DNA from: Flavobacteriales bacterium UBA6051
GTDB taxonomy: Bacteria; Bacteroidota; Bacteroidia; Flavobacteriales_D; Crocinitomicaceae
NCBI GenBank assembly: GCA_002427735.1
Contig: DIYP01000016.1
Location: 310,001 to 374,000 of the forward strand
Length of the DNA: 64,000 nucleotides
Reading direction: 5' to 3'
The translations under genes were made by a program, and so were the position numbers. Of the stretch, positions 33,785 to 42,940 are shown one piece after another; position 1 is the stretch's first letter; every line of letters begins with the position of its first letter. The notes under the pieces were generated by a model, which worked only from the letters and a program-made list of their open reading frames with translations, was not told the origin of the DNA and searched no databases.

Positions 33785-34723
33785 CTAATTAAATGCCTCG
33801 CCGATGATTCTTGCCAGACCAGATTTGGCAACATCATGCGAGTGGATTATCATATTTTTTACGGCGATATCGTTAGAAATTCCGTGACCAATAATCACGT
33901 TACCTTTAACGCCCAAAATTGGTGTACCACCATAATTTTCGTAATTAAAACGATCGAAAAATTCATCTTTGATTCCACGCTTGCGCATGATCGTGTAAGT
34001 TCCTTCGGCTTGCTTCAATACCACATTACCCGTGAACCCATCACAAACAACTACATCGGCCTTCCCTGAGAATAAATCGTAACCCTCAATGTTTCCGACA
34101 AAATTTATGTCGTCGGACTCTGCTAGTAACTTGTGCGCCGCTTGTGTAAGTAAGTTTCCTTTAGAATCTTCCTCTCCAATATTCAACAAAGCAACGCGCG
34201 GCTTTTCATTACCGTAGACGTTCTTTGAATAAAGCGATCCTAATACTGCAAACTGCATTAGAATATCTGGTTTACAGTCAGCATTCGAACCGACATCCAG
34301 AATAATGGATTTTGAACCGTTAATCGACGGCAGTGTCGACGTAATACATGGTCGAATGACACCGGGAATAGTATTGATGACATACATTGACCCGACCAAC
34401 ATTGCGCCGGTATTCCCTGTACTGGCAAAAGCGCTGATTTCACCTTTCGCCAGTAATCCAAAACCAACGGCAATACTGCTGTTTGGTTTTTGTGCTAAAG
34501 CCCGGGTAGGGTGGTCTTTCATCGTAATCGTCTCAGGTGCATGCACAATTTCGAAATCTGCCGCATCTGCGTTTAACGAAGAAAGGCCACTCAGGATTAC
34601 TTCCTGGTCGCCTATCAAAACAATGGATACGTTCGTAGGGAGTTCTTTCCTAGCTAACACCGCACCTGCAAGGTTGGCGTCAGGAGCAAAATCACCTCCT
34701 AGAACATCAATACCTATCTTCAT
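33785..34723 (-). CDS. plsX: Phosphate acyltransferase PlsX
   Basis: 312 residues. Makes acyl-phosphate from acyl-ACP, feeding PlsY for membrane phospholipid synthesis. The family start MKIGIDVLGGDFAP is present, followed by ETITMKDHPTRALAQKPNSS and ASTGNTGAML in the phosphate-binding region. It acts as a peripheral protein on the cytosolic face of the membrane. It lies between rpmF (26 bases) and fabH (3 bases), the classic rpmF-plsX-fabH order. Confidence 0.97.
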   Translation of the reverse strand: MKIGIDVLGGDFAPDANLAGAVLARKELPTNVSIVLIGDQEVILSGLSSLNADAADFEIVHAPETITMKDHPTRALAQKPNSSIAVGFGLLAKGEISAFASTGNTGAMLVGSMYVINTIPGVIRPCITSTLPSINGSKSIILDVGSNADCKPDILMQFAVLGSLYSKNVYGNEKPRVALLNIGEEDSKGNLLTQAAHKLLAESDDINFVGNIEGYDLFSGKADVVVCDGFTGNVVLKQAEGTYTIMRKRGIKDEFFDRFNYENYGGTPILGVKGNVIIGHGISNDIAVKNMIIHSHDVAKSGLARIIGEAFN

Positions 34724-34749
34724 AAAGAAGAAATCAAAGATTTAGCTGC

Positions 34750-34941
34750 TTAAATAGCAACCTCTTTCTCTGCTACTACTTTTCCTTTGTAGTACAATTT
34801 CCCTTCATGCCAATGAGCATGGTGGAATAAATGTGGTTGTCCAGTCGTTGGGCATGTAGCAATGTTCTTTGCCTCCGCCTTTACGTGAGTTCTTCTTTTG
34901 TCACGTCTCGTTCTCGAGATCTTTCGTTTTGGATGTGCCAT
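34750..34941 (-). CDS. rpmF: Ribosomal protein L32
   Basis: 63 residues, beginning MAHPKRKISRTRRDKRRTH, the basic L32 start. Only one Cys (C30, in ATCPTTGQPH) is present, so it lacks the four-cysteine zinc knuckle of zinc-type L32; the C-minus form is common. It is a structural protein of the large subunit. Located 26 bases before plsX and 26 bases after the YceD gene. Confidence 0.97.
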   Translation of the reverse strand: MAHPKRKISRTRRDKRRTHVKAEAKNIATCPTTGQPHLFHHAHWHEGKLYYKGKVVAEKEVAI

Positions 34942-34967
34942 TCTACTTTATTTAAAACTTTTTACTT

Positions 34968-35573
34968 CTACTTTTCATTTGGGTCATCTTTCGATTGCCC
35001 ATCAGAAGCTTTCGCTTCCGTTTTCTTTAACTTATTCAATGCTGACCAACGTGGGTCAATATATTCTTCTTCATCAGAAACCGCCTCTTCTGACGTTTCT
35101 TCTACTTCATCATTTGAAATTAATACGTACTCGCTAAGCAGATCCATCATCTCTTCATTGCATCCGCCTTCTTCATGTACAGCGCGACTTGGCAATGATA
35201 CGGTGATCAGCTCCAAAATGTTCTCTTTCACATCGATTTCGAACACTTCCGGATAAACAATAACCAGCGATTCATCGTCTGACGGTTTCGTATCAAACTT
35301 ATAAACCAGCTGATACTCTCCTTCTACTTTAACATCCACCGGGTCATTACATCGGTCACATTCTGTTTGAACAATACCGCCGATTTTATAATCACCGACC
35401 AGCATCGTTTCCTTTTTCTCCAGCTGCAAATCAACACTTACCTTCCCTTTATGGATGATCGAGTACTCAAAAAAATCAAAGAACGTGTCTGTGATGTCAA
35501 ACTTGTACGAATGCACCCCAAGCTTTAATCCAACAAAGGGTATAATATAGTCCTTACTCAACTTCACTTTCAC
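34968..35573 (-). CDS. YceD/DUF177 family protein
   Basis: 201 residues. The family member in other bacteria is linked to 23S rRNA accumulation and always precedes rpmF. A CDRCND pair (about residues 72-77) is the family's Cys motif. The C-terminal third is acidic and low in complexity (EEVSDEEEYIDPRW-like), ending in KASDGQSKDD. Cytosolic. It is the first gene of the lipid-synthesis cluster and follows directly from the best promoter in the window. Confidence 0.92.
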   Translation of the reverse strand: MKVKLSKDYIIPFVGLKLGVHSYKFDITDTFFDFFEYSIIHKGKVSVDLQLEKKETMLVGDYKIGGIVQTECDRCNDPVDVKVEGEYQLVYKFDTKPSDDESLVIVYPEVFEIDVKENILELITVSLPSRAVHEEGGCNEEMMDLLSEYVLISNDEVEETSEEAVSDEEEYIDPRWSALNKLKKTEAKASDGQSKDDPNEK

Positions 35574-35619
35574 CTAATTCTGCGCCTTGACCAATCACAA
35601 TCGGACAAAAGGCGGGCGG

Positions 35620-35647
35620 CAAAGTTAACAATTTTAACTTAAACCAA
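35620..35647 (-). promoter_or_regulatory. Promoter of the yceD-rpmF-plsX-fabH-accB-accC cluster
   Basis: On the minus strand TTG (35647-35645) and TAACTTTG (35627-35620) lie 17 bases apart, the textbook Bacteroidetes -33/-7 arrangement. The leader would be about 40 bases. Confidence 0.75.
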
Positions 35648-35680
35648 TGATTAACTCAGTATTATTTTGTTCTGCAAAAT

Positions 35681-36787
35681 TCAGGAATCTTTACGCTTAT
35701 CTCTTCGTTTATCCTCTTTGGGGGTAATTTTGAGTGGATTCGCTGTGATTTCCTTGTGCATAATGTGATTTCTGTGCACGTCAATGGCCAGATAAATGGC
35801 ATTTCTCATGGATTGCCCGGAAGCCTTGTTTTTCCCGACGATATCGAAGGCTGTTCCATGATCCGGAGATGTGCGAATAATCGGTAGTCCCGCGGTAAAA
35901 TTTACGCCTTCATCAAAAGCTAGTGCTTTAAAAGCCGACAACCCCTGATCATGATACATTGCCAACACACCATCATAGGTGTTCATTGCTCCAGATCCGA
36001 AAAACCCATCTGCCGGAAACGGACCAAAGGCTAGAATTCCTTCGTTCTTTGCTTTTCCAATAGCTGGAGAAATAACTTCTTGCTCTTCTGAACCCATTTT
36101 ACCGCTCTCGCCGGCATGCGGATTTATTCCAAATACTGCAATTTTGGGACGTGGAATGGCAAAATCGCGTTTCAAGCTATTCGCGAATGCACGAATTTTA
36201 TCCGTCACTTTATCAATTGTGATCGTTTCTGACACTTCCTTCAAAGGAATATGACTTGTAACCAATCCTACTCGTAAGGTAGGTGAAACCATCAACATCA
36301 AGGCATCTTCCTCACCTGCTAAGTCAGCCAAATACTCGGTATGACCTGGAAACTGAAACCCTGACTTACCCATTGCTTCCTTCGAAATGGGCGCAGTGAC
36401 TAATACATCAATTTTTCCAGCGGCAAGATCTTGTGTTGCCTTTTCCAATGATTCGAACGCGTATTTGCCTCCTGATTCAGTGGCCTTTCCAAGATCAAAA
36501 TTAAGTTCTCCCTCCAGGATATTAATTACATTGACTTTTCGCTTCTTGGCTTCTTCAGCGGTCTTTACCGCTTGATAATTGAAATCTTGCAATTTTAGTT
36601 CCTTCCTGTGGAAAGAAAATGCTTTCGTAGAACCATAAATCACCGGAGTACAATCAACGAGCATGCGTGTATCATTTAAGGCCTTCATAATAACCTCAGG
36701 ACCGATACCGTTAACATCACCAATAGAAATTCCGACTTTCACTGGAACTCGAGATGATTTCTCCTTTGTTTCTTTTGATCTTTCCAT
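35681..36787 (-). CDS. pdxA: 4-hydroxythreonine-4-phosphate dehydrogenase (PdxA)
   Basis: 368 residues. An NAD-dependent, metal-using step in pyridoxal phosphate synthesis. Motifs: GDVNGIGPEVIMKAL, FPGHTEYLADLAG (metal His), and HDQGLSAFKALAFDEGVNFTAG with PDHGTAFD near the C-terminus, all in order. The N-terminal 14 residues (MERSKETKEKSSRV) are basic and may be extra; the ATG at 36787 is 2 bases after the pepA-like stop, so the two genes share a transcript. The C-terminus is unusually basic (EDKRRDKRKDS). The product supplies PLP, which alanine racemase in this window needs. Confidence 0.95.
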   Translation of the reverse strand: MERSKETKEKSSRVPVKVGISIGDVNGIGPEVIMKALNDTRMLVDCTPVIYGSTKAFSFHRKELKLQDFNYQAVKTAEEAKKRKVNVINILEGELNFDLGKATESGGKYAFESLEKATQDLAAGKIDVLVTAPISKEAMGKSGFQFPGHTEYLADLAGEEDALMLMVSPTLRVGLVTSHIPLKEVSETITIDKVTDKIRAFANSLKRDFAIPRPKIAVFGINPHAGESGKMGSEEQEVISPAIGKAKNEGILAFGPFPADGFFGSGAMNTYDGVLAMYHDQGLSAFKALAFDEGVNFTAGLPIIRTSPDHGTAFDIVGKNKASGQSMRNAIYLAIDVHRNHIMHKEITANPLKITPKEDKRRDKRKDS

Positions 36788-36789
36788 GA

Positions 36790-38175
36790 CTAATACGTTT
36801 TGAGGAAATTATACAGGAGACGAACGCCTATTCCAGAACCACCGCGTGTTCTGTAAGCATCTTGCTTATCCATCCAGGCCGCTGAAAGATCCAGATGTAT
36901 GAAAGGTGCTTCTACAAAGTTCTCTAAGAATTTTCCGGCGGTTATCATTCCGGCTGATGGCCCTCCAAGATTCTTTAAATCAGCTATAGGAGATTTCATC
37001 TCTTCGCCGTATTCATCCCAAAACGGAAATCGCACTGTTCGCTCATAACATTCATTCCCTGCAGTTGTCAGTTTTTCAAAATAGGCCTCATCTGCATTTC
37101 CCATAATGCAGGTGGCATGAACACCAACTGCTCTAACTGCGGCACCAGTTAGCGTTGCAGCATCGATTACTAACTCCGGATCATACTTTGCCGAATAACT
37201 TAGCGCATCTGCCAAAATCATACGCCCTTCAGCATCTGTATTTAAGACTTCTACTGTTTTACCATTAAACATGGTTATCACATCTCCTGGTGCATATGCG
37301 TTCAAGCCTGGACGGTTATCCGTTGCAGGAATTAATGCGATTATATGTAAAGGCAATTGTTGTAACGCAGCCAAATAGATAGTCCCTGCAACACAAGCTG
37401 CTCCGCCCATATCACACTTCATCAAGTCCATGGAGTTTGGCGTGGGTTTCAAACTTAGTCCTCCAGTATCATAAACTACTCCTTTTCCAACCAAGACAAT
37501 TGGGCGACTGTTCTTTGCTTCCTTGCTTTTGTACTCCACTATCGTAAACGTAGGAGGGTCTATCGATCCTTTATTCACAGCAAGTAAGCCTCCCATTTTA
37601 AGCGCTTCAATTTGTGCTTTCTCTAAGGTAGTAACAGTAATATCGGCATCATTACTCAACGCATTTACTTCTTCGGCAAGTTGTTCTGCATTTAAGAAAG
37701 AAACTGGTTCATTAACCATATCACGTGTCCAGTAAACCGCTTTCGTTACATTCAGCAGTTCTTCCATCGCAGCTTCTTCAAACCCATCTTCTACCAATAA
37801 GTGATCTAACTTATAGTCACGTTCTTCTTTATTACCAAAATATTTATTGAACTGATAAGCTGAGAGCAAAAACCCTTCTAGAAAAGAATAAACATCTTCC
37901 TGCTTTCCGTAAACTGCAAGTTCGCGCGCTTCTTTCGGCAATGAAGCTCTTATCTTCGCTCCTGCAACACGCATTTTCTCTTCATCATCCACTCGTTTAA
38001 CGAGCGATAATGAGGTTTTTAACTTACTCAAGACCCTTACATCCTCCTTTCCTTGCAAGAAGTCATCAAAACGTTTTTGATCGTCTTTAGGAACCGAAAC
38101 GGGTATATTACCTTCCGCTCCAATTATTACGCGGTGTGCAGCAGAATCCAACCCGCCTTTTGTATCTAGTTTCAT
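36790..38175 (-). CDS. Leucyl aminopeptidase family protein (M17)
   Basis: 461 residues from the ATG at 38175 (the frame is open 11 codons further, without a likely start). The C-terminal peptidase domain contains VGKGVVYDTGGLSLKP, SMDLMKCDMGGAACVAGTI and NTDAEGRMILADAL, the M17 dizinc signature, complete. The N-terminal domain (about 1-155) is the macro-like domain seen in the family. No signal peptide; a cytosolic hexameric enzyme that trims N-terminal residues from peptides. It is the first gene of a pair with pdxA and has its own -7 box. Confidence 0.95.
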   Translation of the reverse strand: MKLDTKGGLDSAAHRVIIGAEGNIPVSVPKDDQKRFDDFLQGKEDVRVLSKLKTSLSLVKRVDDEEKMRVAGAKIRASLPKEARELAVYGKQEDVYSFLEGFLLSAYQFNKYFGNKEERDYKLDHLLVEDGFEEAAMEELLNVTKAVYWTRDMVNEPVSFLNAEQLAEEVNALSNDADITVTTLEKAQIEALKMGGLLAVNKGSIDPPTFTIVEYKSKEAKNSRPIVLVGKGVVYDTGGLSLKPTPNSMDLMKCDMGGAACVAGTIYLAALQQLPLHIIALIPATDNRPGLNAYAPGDVITMFNGKTVEVLNTDAEGRMILADALSYSAKYDPELVIDAATLTGAAVRAVGVHATCIMGNADEAYFEKLTTAGNECYERTVRFPFWDEYGEEMKSPIADLKNLGGPSAGMITAGKFLENFVEAPFIHLDLSAAWMDKQDAYRTRGGSGIGVRLLYNFLKTY

Positions 38176-38195
38176 TCGATGTTTCTTTGAACTAA

Positions 38196-38203
38196 CAAAA
38201 GTA
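38196..38203 (-). promoter_or_regulatory. Candidate -7 box for the M17 aminopeptidase/pdxA pair
   Basis: Minus strand reads TACTTTTG, 20 bases before the start at 38175, predicting a leader of about 15 bases. No -33 TTG is evident. Confidence 0.45.
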
Positions 38204-38333
38204 GTCAACTTAAATGGATTGTTTACTCAGTAAAGGTGCATACCTCGAAATTCGGCGCTCATGCAAGAATGGAATTCATAAACCGAAAAAACAAGTGATT
38301 CCATTGCAGATTTCGACCACTTGAGAACACCTT

Positions 38334-39290
38334 TTAATCGTCATAAAACGAATACTTGAAAACCTCGAACTGGTAATAACCTGCTTCAGACTTTCCCGAT
38401 TTATTTTCATGTATGATTCGCACCGGCAACTCATCCTCAAAATGGAACATAGACTCCTTTCGTGTTAAATATTTTTCACCGCTAAATGTCGAGTCAACAT
38501 AACCGGTGCAACGCCCTTTATTATTGTATAGAATTGAACGCTTGTAGTTAAAAGGGTATTGATCAAAAGAAATCTGTAAAAGATTGCCAGCCTCATCATA
38601 CTCGTACTCCTCTCGATTAAATTCATTCACCCGATTTTTCACCTGATAACGCTTATGAGGCTTGAACGGATCACCAAAGGCAACAATGTCTTGTTCGGCA
38701 GGACTTAGAATGGAATCAACTGATAGTGTCCCCCAATTGCGTTCATTCAACATATAAAAAAGGTACCTCCCTGTTTCAACCTCAGCATAAACCAGGTATT
38801 TTTTTGTGTATTCCTCCTTTTTATAGCGGCGATAACGTTCCAAAATCTCTTCATCTGAAAGTGTGCTTTGACCTGGGCTGCTTGACACTTCCGCAAAACC
38901 ATTTTCATCATGATTCTCCAAAACAAAAGACGTTGAACCGATCGGCAGGTTATCATAATAGTTTTGAACTGTTAACCCTTGCAACAGACCTTCTTCATTG
39001 AAGTGATAAGTCTTAATGGATTTTATCGAAGCAGTAGATGTGTCTTTTTCCTCAGAGGACATATAGGTTATCCGTTGAAGTGTCTCAATACGTTGGTTAC
39101 GAATTACTGAATCATTGAACCAAACTGGAAATGAAACAACGTACTCCTTTTCTGAAAAAAAGTGTTCCATATTGAAGATAAAAGGCTCAGCAGTAAGCGT
39201 TTCCTTTTCAATAGACTTCTCACGAATTTCAGAACATGCAACGATCACAAATGCCAAACAAAACAAGGAAAGGAAAATGCGATTCACCAT
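38334..39290 (-). CDS. Lipoprotein of unknown function
   Basis: 318 residues from the ATG at 39290; the frame is open 19 codons further upstream, but only the inner ATG puts the signal at the N-terminus (MVNRIFLSLFCLAFVIVACS, lipobox cysteine 19). The mature part has repeated YD-like strands (YQVKNRVNEFNREEYEYDEAGNLLQISFDQY) that resemble the loose beta repeats of RHS/YD-type or MORN-like outer-membrane proteins by eye only. I do not recognise the family. Likely anchored in the outer membrane. The gene is monocistronic and divergent from ygiQ. Confidence 0.8.
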   Translation of the reverse strand: MVNRIFLSLFCLAFVIVACSEIREKSIEKETLTAEPFIFNMEHFFSEKEYVVSFPVWFNDSVIRNQRIETLQRITYMSSEEKDTSTASIKSIKTYHFNEEGLLQGLTVQNYYDNLPIGSTSFVLENHDENGFAEVSSSPGQSTLSDEEILERYRRYKKEEYTKKYLVYAEVETGRYLFYMLNERNWGTLSVDSILSPAEQDIVAFGDPFKPHKRYQVKNRVNEFNREEYEYDEAGNLLQISFDQYPFNYKRSILYNNKGRCTGYVDSTFSGEKYLTRKESMFHFEDELPVRIIHENKSGKSEAGYYQFEVFKYSFYDD

Positions 39291-39365
39291 AGGTTGAATA
39301 TACGTACAATCTTTCAGAATTGAGTGAATAGAAGCGAGCCTTTTCAATATATGCTCACTTTAGTG

Positions 39366-39373
39366 TAGCTTTG
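39366..39373 (+). promoter_or_regulatory. -7 box placed 4 nt before the YgiQ start codon
   Basis: TAGCTTTG (TAnnTTTG), then TACT, then ATG at 39378. The start codon agrees with the YgiQ family start, so this message is probably leaderless. Confidence 0.55.
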
Positions 39374-39377
39374 TACT

Positions 39378-41297
39378 ATGCAAATTGAACGCCCGATAAC
39401 GGATTGGCTTCCATTGACGAAAAAAGAACTCGAAAAAAGAGGACTTGATGAAGTCGACGTTGTGCTGATTTCAGGTGATGCGTATGTCGATCACCCAGCC
39501 TTTGGAACAGCGGTCATTGGCCGAATAATTGAAGATGAGGGGTTTTCCGTTGCTATTGTCGCACAGCCGAACTGGAAGGACGACCTTCGGGATTTCAAAA
39601 AGTTTGGTCGGCCAAAACACTTCTTCGGTGTTACAGCAGGATGCATGGATTCTATGGTGAATCATTACACTGCAAATAAACGCCTTCGCTCAACGGATGC
39701 ATATACACCGGGAGGCACTGCAGGTTTCAGGCCAGATTACGCCACATCAACATATTGTAAAATCTTAAAAGAACTCTATCCAGATGTTCCCATCCTGATT
39801 GGAGGAATTGAGGCTTCTTTGCGAAGAGTTACGCATTATGACTACTGGTCGGATCAATTGAAACCATCCATACTTGTTGATTCTCAAGCAGATTTACTGG
39901 TCTATGGCATGGGTGATCAACCCTTGCGCGATATTCTTCGACTGCTTAAAAAAGGCGTTCCTTTTTCCAACCTCAACACGATTAAGCAAGTAGCATTTTT
40001 GCAAGATCAGGAAGAAGAATTACCGAAAAACAAAAATTGGGAGACTGTAACGTTATCAGATCACGAAACATGTCTTGAAGACAAAATAAAATTCGCGGCT
40101 AACTTCAAGATTGTAGAAGTGGAGTCTAACAAATGGGCGGCCAATAGGATTACCCAAAATGTAGGAAATAAGCGACTCGTTATTAATCCTCCTTATAAAA
40201 CAATGGAGGAAAAGGAAATTGATCAATCATTTGATTTGCCTTATACGAGATTACCTCATCCGAAATACAAAAAACGTGGTGCGATTCCTGCGTACGACAT
40301 GATTAAGTTTTCGATTAACATGCATCGCGGTTGTTTTGGAGGTTGTAGTTTTTGCACAATTTCCGCTCACCAAGGTAAGTTTATCGCATCACGCAGTGAA
40401 AAATCAATTTTGGCTGAAGTCGAAGAGGTTGTTTCGCATCCTGATTTTAAAGGATACATTTCAGATTTAGGTGGACCCTCTGCCAATATGTATAAAATGA
40501 AGGGTAAGGATGAAGAAATCTGCGCGCGATGTTCAAGTCCAAGCTGTATTCACCCGGTCATTTGCAACAACCTTGACACCTCGCATACTTTAATGACAGA
40601 ACTCTACAAAAAAGTAGATGCTCATCCTGAAGTGAAAAAAGCGTTTGTTGGTTCAGGAATCAGGTATGATCTTCTGGTCGACGATTTCAATAAGAACAAT
40701 GAAGATGGGAATCATGACGAGTACATAGAACAAGTTGTGACCAGGCATGTGAGCGGAAGACTTAAAGTTGCACCAGAGCATACTTCTGATGCGACGCTTC
40801 GCGTTATGCGAAAACCTTCATTCAAGTATTTTCACAAGTTCAAGGAGAAATACGATAAAATTTCTGCTAAACATGGGTTGAATCAACAATTGATCCCCTA
40901 CTTCATTTCTTCCCATCCAGGTTGCGAAGATGAAGATATGGCCAACCTTGCTGTCGAAACAAAAGATATGGGCTTTCAGCTCGAGCAAGTTCAAGACTTC
41001 ACACCAACTCCAATGACCGTTGCCACAGTTATTTACTATAGTGGTGTTCATCCATATACACTTCAACCTCACAAAACAGTGAAGGACAAAGAAGCTAAAC
41101 TCAATCAACGGCGCTTCTTTTTTTGGTACAAGCGAGAAAATCACAACTACATCCGCCAATCGCTCAAGAAAGCCGACCGAATGGAACTTGCTGAAAAACT
41201 CATCGGTACCAAAGCTTCAAAAGAACAAAAGCGCACGCCAAAATGGTTGGAAGATCGCAGAAGAAAAGAGCGTCAATCAGGTAAGCGTAGAAAATAA
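39378..41297 (+). CDS. YgiQ family radical SAM protein
   Basis: 639 residues. The N-terminal domain (to about 300) contains GDAYVDHPAFGTAVIGRI, GVTAGCMDSMVNHYTA and GGIEASLRRVTHYDYWSD, matching E. coli YgiQ closely. The radical-SAM cluster motif C319-x3-C323-x2-C326 is in RGCFGGCSFCTI. The C-terminal half includes APEHTSDATLRVMRKPS. The biological reaction of YgiQ is not established as far as I know. Cytosolic. The start follows a -7 box by 4 bases. The DUF3667 gene lies 42 bases downstream. Confidence 0.95.
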   Translation: MQIERPITDWLPLTKKELEKRGLDEVDVVLISGDAYVDHPAFGTAVIGRIIEDEGFSVAIVAQPNWKDDLRDFKKFGRPKHFFGVTAGCMDSMVNHYTANKRLRSTDAYTPGGTAGFRPDYATSTYCKILKELYPDVPILIGGIEASLRRVTHYDYWSDQLKPSILVDSQADLLVYGMGDQPLRDILRLLKKGVPFSNLNTIKQVAFLQDQEEELPKNKNWETVTLSDHETCLEDKIKFAANFKIVEVESNKWAANRITQNVGNKRLVINPPYKTMEEKEIDQSFDLPYTRLPHPKYKKRGAIPAYDMIKFSINMHRGCFGGCSFCTISAHQGKFIASRSEKSILAEVEEVVSHPDFKGYISDLGGPSANMYKMKGKDEEICARCSSPSCIHPVICNNLDTSHTLMTELYKKVDAHPEVKKAFVGSGIRYDLLVDDFNKNNEDGNHDEYIEQVVTRHVSGRLKVAPEHTSDATLRVMRKPSFKYFHKFKEKYDKISAKHGLNQQLIPYFISSHPGCEDEDMANLAVETKDMGFQLEQVQDFTPTPMTVATVIYYSGVHPYTLQPHKTVKDKEAKLNQRRFFFWYKRENHNYIRQSLKKADRMELAEKLIGTKASKEQKRTPKWLEDRRRKERQSGKRRK

Positions 41298-41339
41298 TGC
41301 GCCTATTTTGCGTACATTGGATGTGCAATCATCGTTTCG

Positions 41340-42140
41340 ATGGGTAAAAAGAGAAGAAAGTCTACATCCTGCTTTAACTGCGCCACACCACTTGTTAATG
41401 GTGAAAATTACTGCCCTAACTGTGGACAGGAAAATCACAATAAACAAGCATCAATAGGGATTCTTGTAAATGATTTTTTAGGTGACTTTCTAAGTTTTGA
41501 TAGCAAATTGTTTCGAAGCCTAAAACCGCTCTTATTCCAACCAGGGACAATGACTAGAGATTACTTGGACGGGAAGCGCCAAAAATTCATTCCCCCCATA
41601 CGTCTCTTTCTATTTTTGTCATTCATCTACTTTGGATTATCGCTTTTGCTGTTTGACGAAGCAGCAGCGCGCGTGACAATTGATGGTGAAAGCATAAATA
41701 ATGCAGCAGTTGATAATTTTTCTGAAGCTATGCGAAGGAACATGAATATTTTGTTCTTTTTCTTTACTCCCATTCAGGCGCTGATAATTCTTATATTTTT
41801 TAGATCAAAAGAGCGTAAGTTCTACGTTAACTTTTTTGTCTTCACACTCCATACTTTTTCACTGCTACTGATTCTCGGAATCTTAATTGACTTGTTGAAT
41901 TGGGCATTAACAAGTAGTGGAGATACACTCACTACCCTTGACTATATAATTCTCAGCATTGACTTGGCTCTTATCCTCTATTTTTTAGCCTATTCAGTTT
42001 TGGCGTTGAAACGTGTTTTCCAGAAGAAATACAACCTACTATTGTTTATCGCTGCACTGTTGTTTTCAATAATTGCATTTCTTCTTTTATCCATAGGTTT
42101 TGTTCTATTCTTTGGATGGTCGTATAACATCTTCTCTTGA
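41340..42140 (+). CDS. DUF3667 membrane protein with N-terminal zinc ribbon
   Basis: 266 residues. The N-terminus carries a zinc-ribbon with cysteines at 11, 14, 25 and 28 (SCFNCA and YCPNCGQEN). A DUF3667 segment follows (LRSLKPLLFQPGTMTRDYLDGKRQKFIPPIRLFLF-type), with the characteristic GTMTRDYLDGKR and PPIRLFLFLSF. About five transmembrane helices are in the second half. Predicted inner-membrane protein with the ribbon in the cytosol; function unknown. It follows ygiQ on the same strand. Confidence 0.88.
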   Translation: MGKKRRKSTSCFNCATPLVNGENYCPNCGQENHNKQASIGILVNDFLGDFLSFDSKLFRSLKPLLFQPGTMTRDYLDGKRQKFIPPIRLFLFLSFIYFGLSLLLFDEAAARVTIDGESINNAAVDNFSEAMRRNMNILFFFFTPIQALIILIFFRSKERKFYVNFFVFTLHTFSLLLILGILIDLLNWALTSSGDTLTTLDYIILSIDLALILYFLAYSVLALKRVFQKKYNLLLFIAALLFSIIAFLLLSIGFVLFFGWSYNIFS

Positions 42141-42151
42141 TAACCTGAATG

Positions 42152-42835
42152 CTAGCCACCTAACAATCTTGCCTTGGTTCGCGTAAGATGAATGAGAATG
42201 AAATACTGCTGGTTATCGCTTAAATTATATGCTTTTCTGTATAGTTCAATAGCACTGTCATATTCTCCACCGGCTTCTGCGATCTCGCCGCCCAAGTAAT
42301 AGACTTTCGCATTATCTTGAGACAATTCCATGCACCTCACTAAGTCTTTTTCCGCCATTTCCAGATCACCAAGAGATAGATAACAAAAAGATCTATTAAT
42401 GAGTGTTTCCAAGGAAATTTCCTTCTCCAATACTTCAGAAAACTTGGCGATCATTTCTTCATTGGGTTGTTCTTTTCGTTGTTCAATCATCGTCTGACGC
42501 CTACGATAATAATGCATGTGCCAGACCTCACAATCAGCGATCAGGTAATCTGCTAAATCTCTAAATACCTTCGTTGCAAATTGCTCAAAAAACGGTTGTA
42601 TTTCATCATCTTTCAAGTCAACCGTCATTTTTTCCAATTCTTTTTCGCTAGGCCAGATGATGTTGTTCGTGGTACACTCTTCATACATCTTATTTATTCT
42701 TTCTTCAGAATCTTTAACTCCATCGTATGACGCAGAAATGCACGCACAAACAGTATCTACAGATTTAAAGACAGCGAATTGAGCATTGGTGTTCGCACAT
42801 GCAAAAAAGCAACATATAAGGAGTAAATGTTTCAT
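42152..42835 (-). CDS. Secreted TPR-like protein of unknown function
   Basis: 227 residues with a signal peptide ending CANTNA (about residue 18). The mature N-terminal part has two cysteines in VCACISASYDG. The C-terminal third is two or more helical pairs resembling tetratricopeptide repeats (SFCYLSLGDLEMAEKDLVRC and YYLGGEIAEAGGEYDSAIELYRKAY), a protein-binding scaffold. No catalytic motif. It is convergent with the DUF3667 gene (12 bases between the stops) and divergent from the sigma-factor gene. Periplasmic or exported. Confidence 0.82.
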   Translation of the reverse strand: MKHLLLICCFFACANTNAQFAVFKSVDTVCACISASYDGVKDSEERINKMYEECTTNNIIWPSEKELEKMTVDLKDDEIQPFFEQFATKVFRDLADYLIADCEVWHMHYYRRRQTMIEQRKEQPNEEMIAKFSEVLEKEISLETLINRSFCYLSLGDLEMAEKDLVRCMELSQDNAKVYYLGGEIAEAGGEYDSAIELYRKAYNLSDNQQYFILIHLTRTKARLLGG

Positions 42836-42940
42836 ATATAACTGGATACCTGCGGCCTAAAATACAATAAGCCTGCCTTATTTGTCGTATTTTTTGATAT
42901 CGATTCCAACCTTTTAAAAAGTGATGTGTCTTTTAATTAG

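Noticed and set aside
34750..34941. L32 as a degenerate or broken zinc protein
   Set aside because: Having only one Cys is the normal cysteine-poor L32 form rather than damage.
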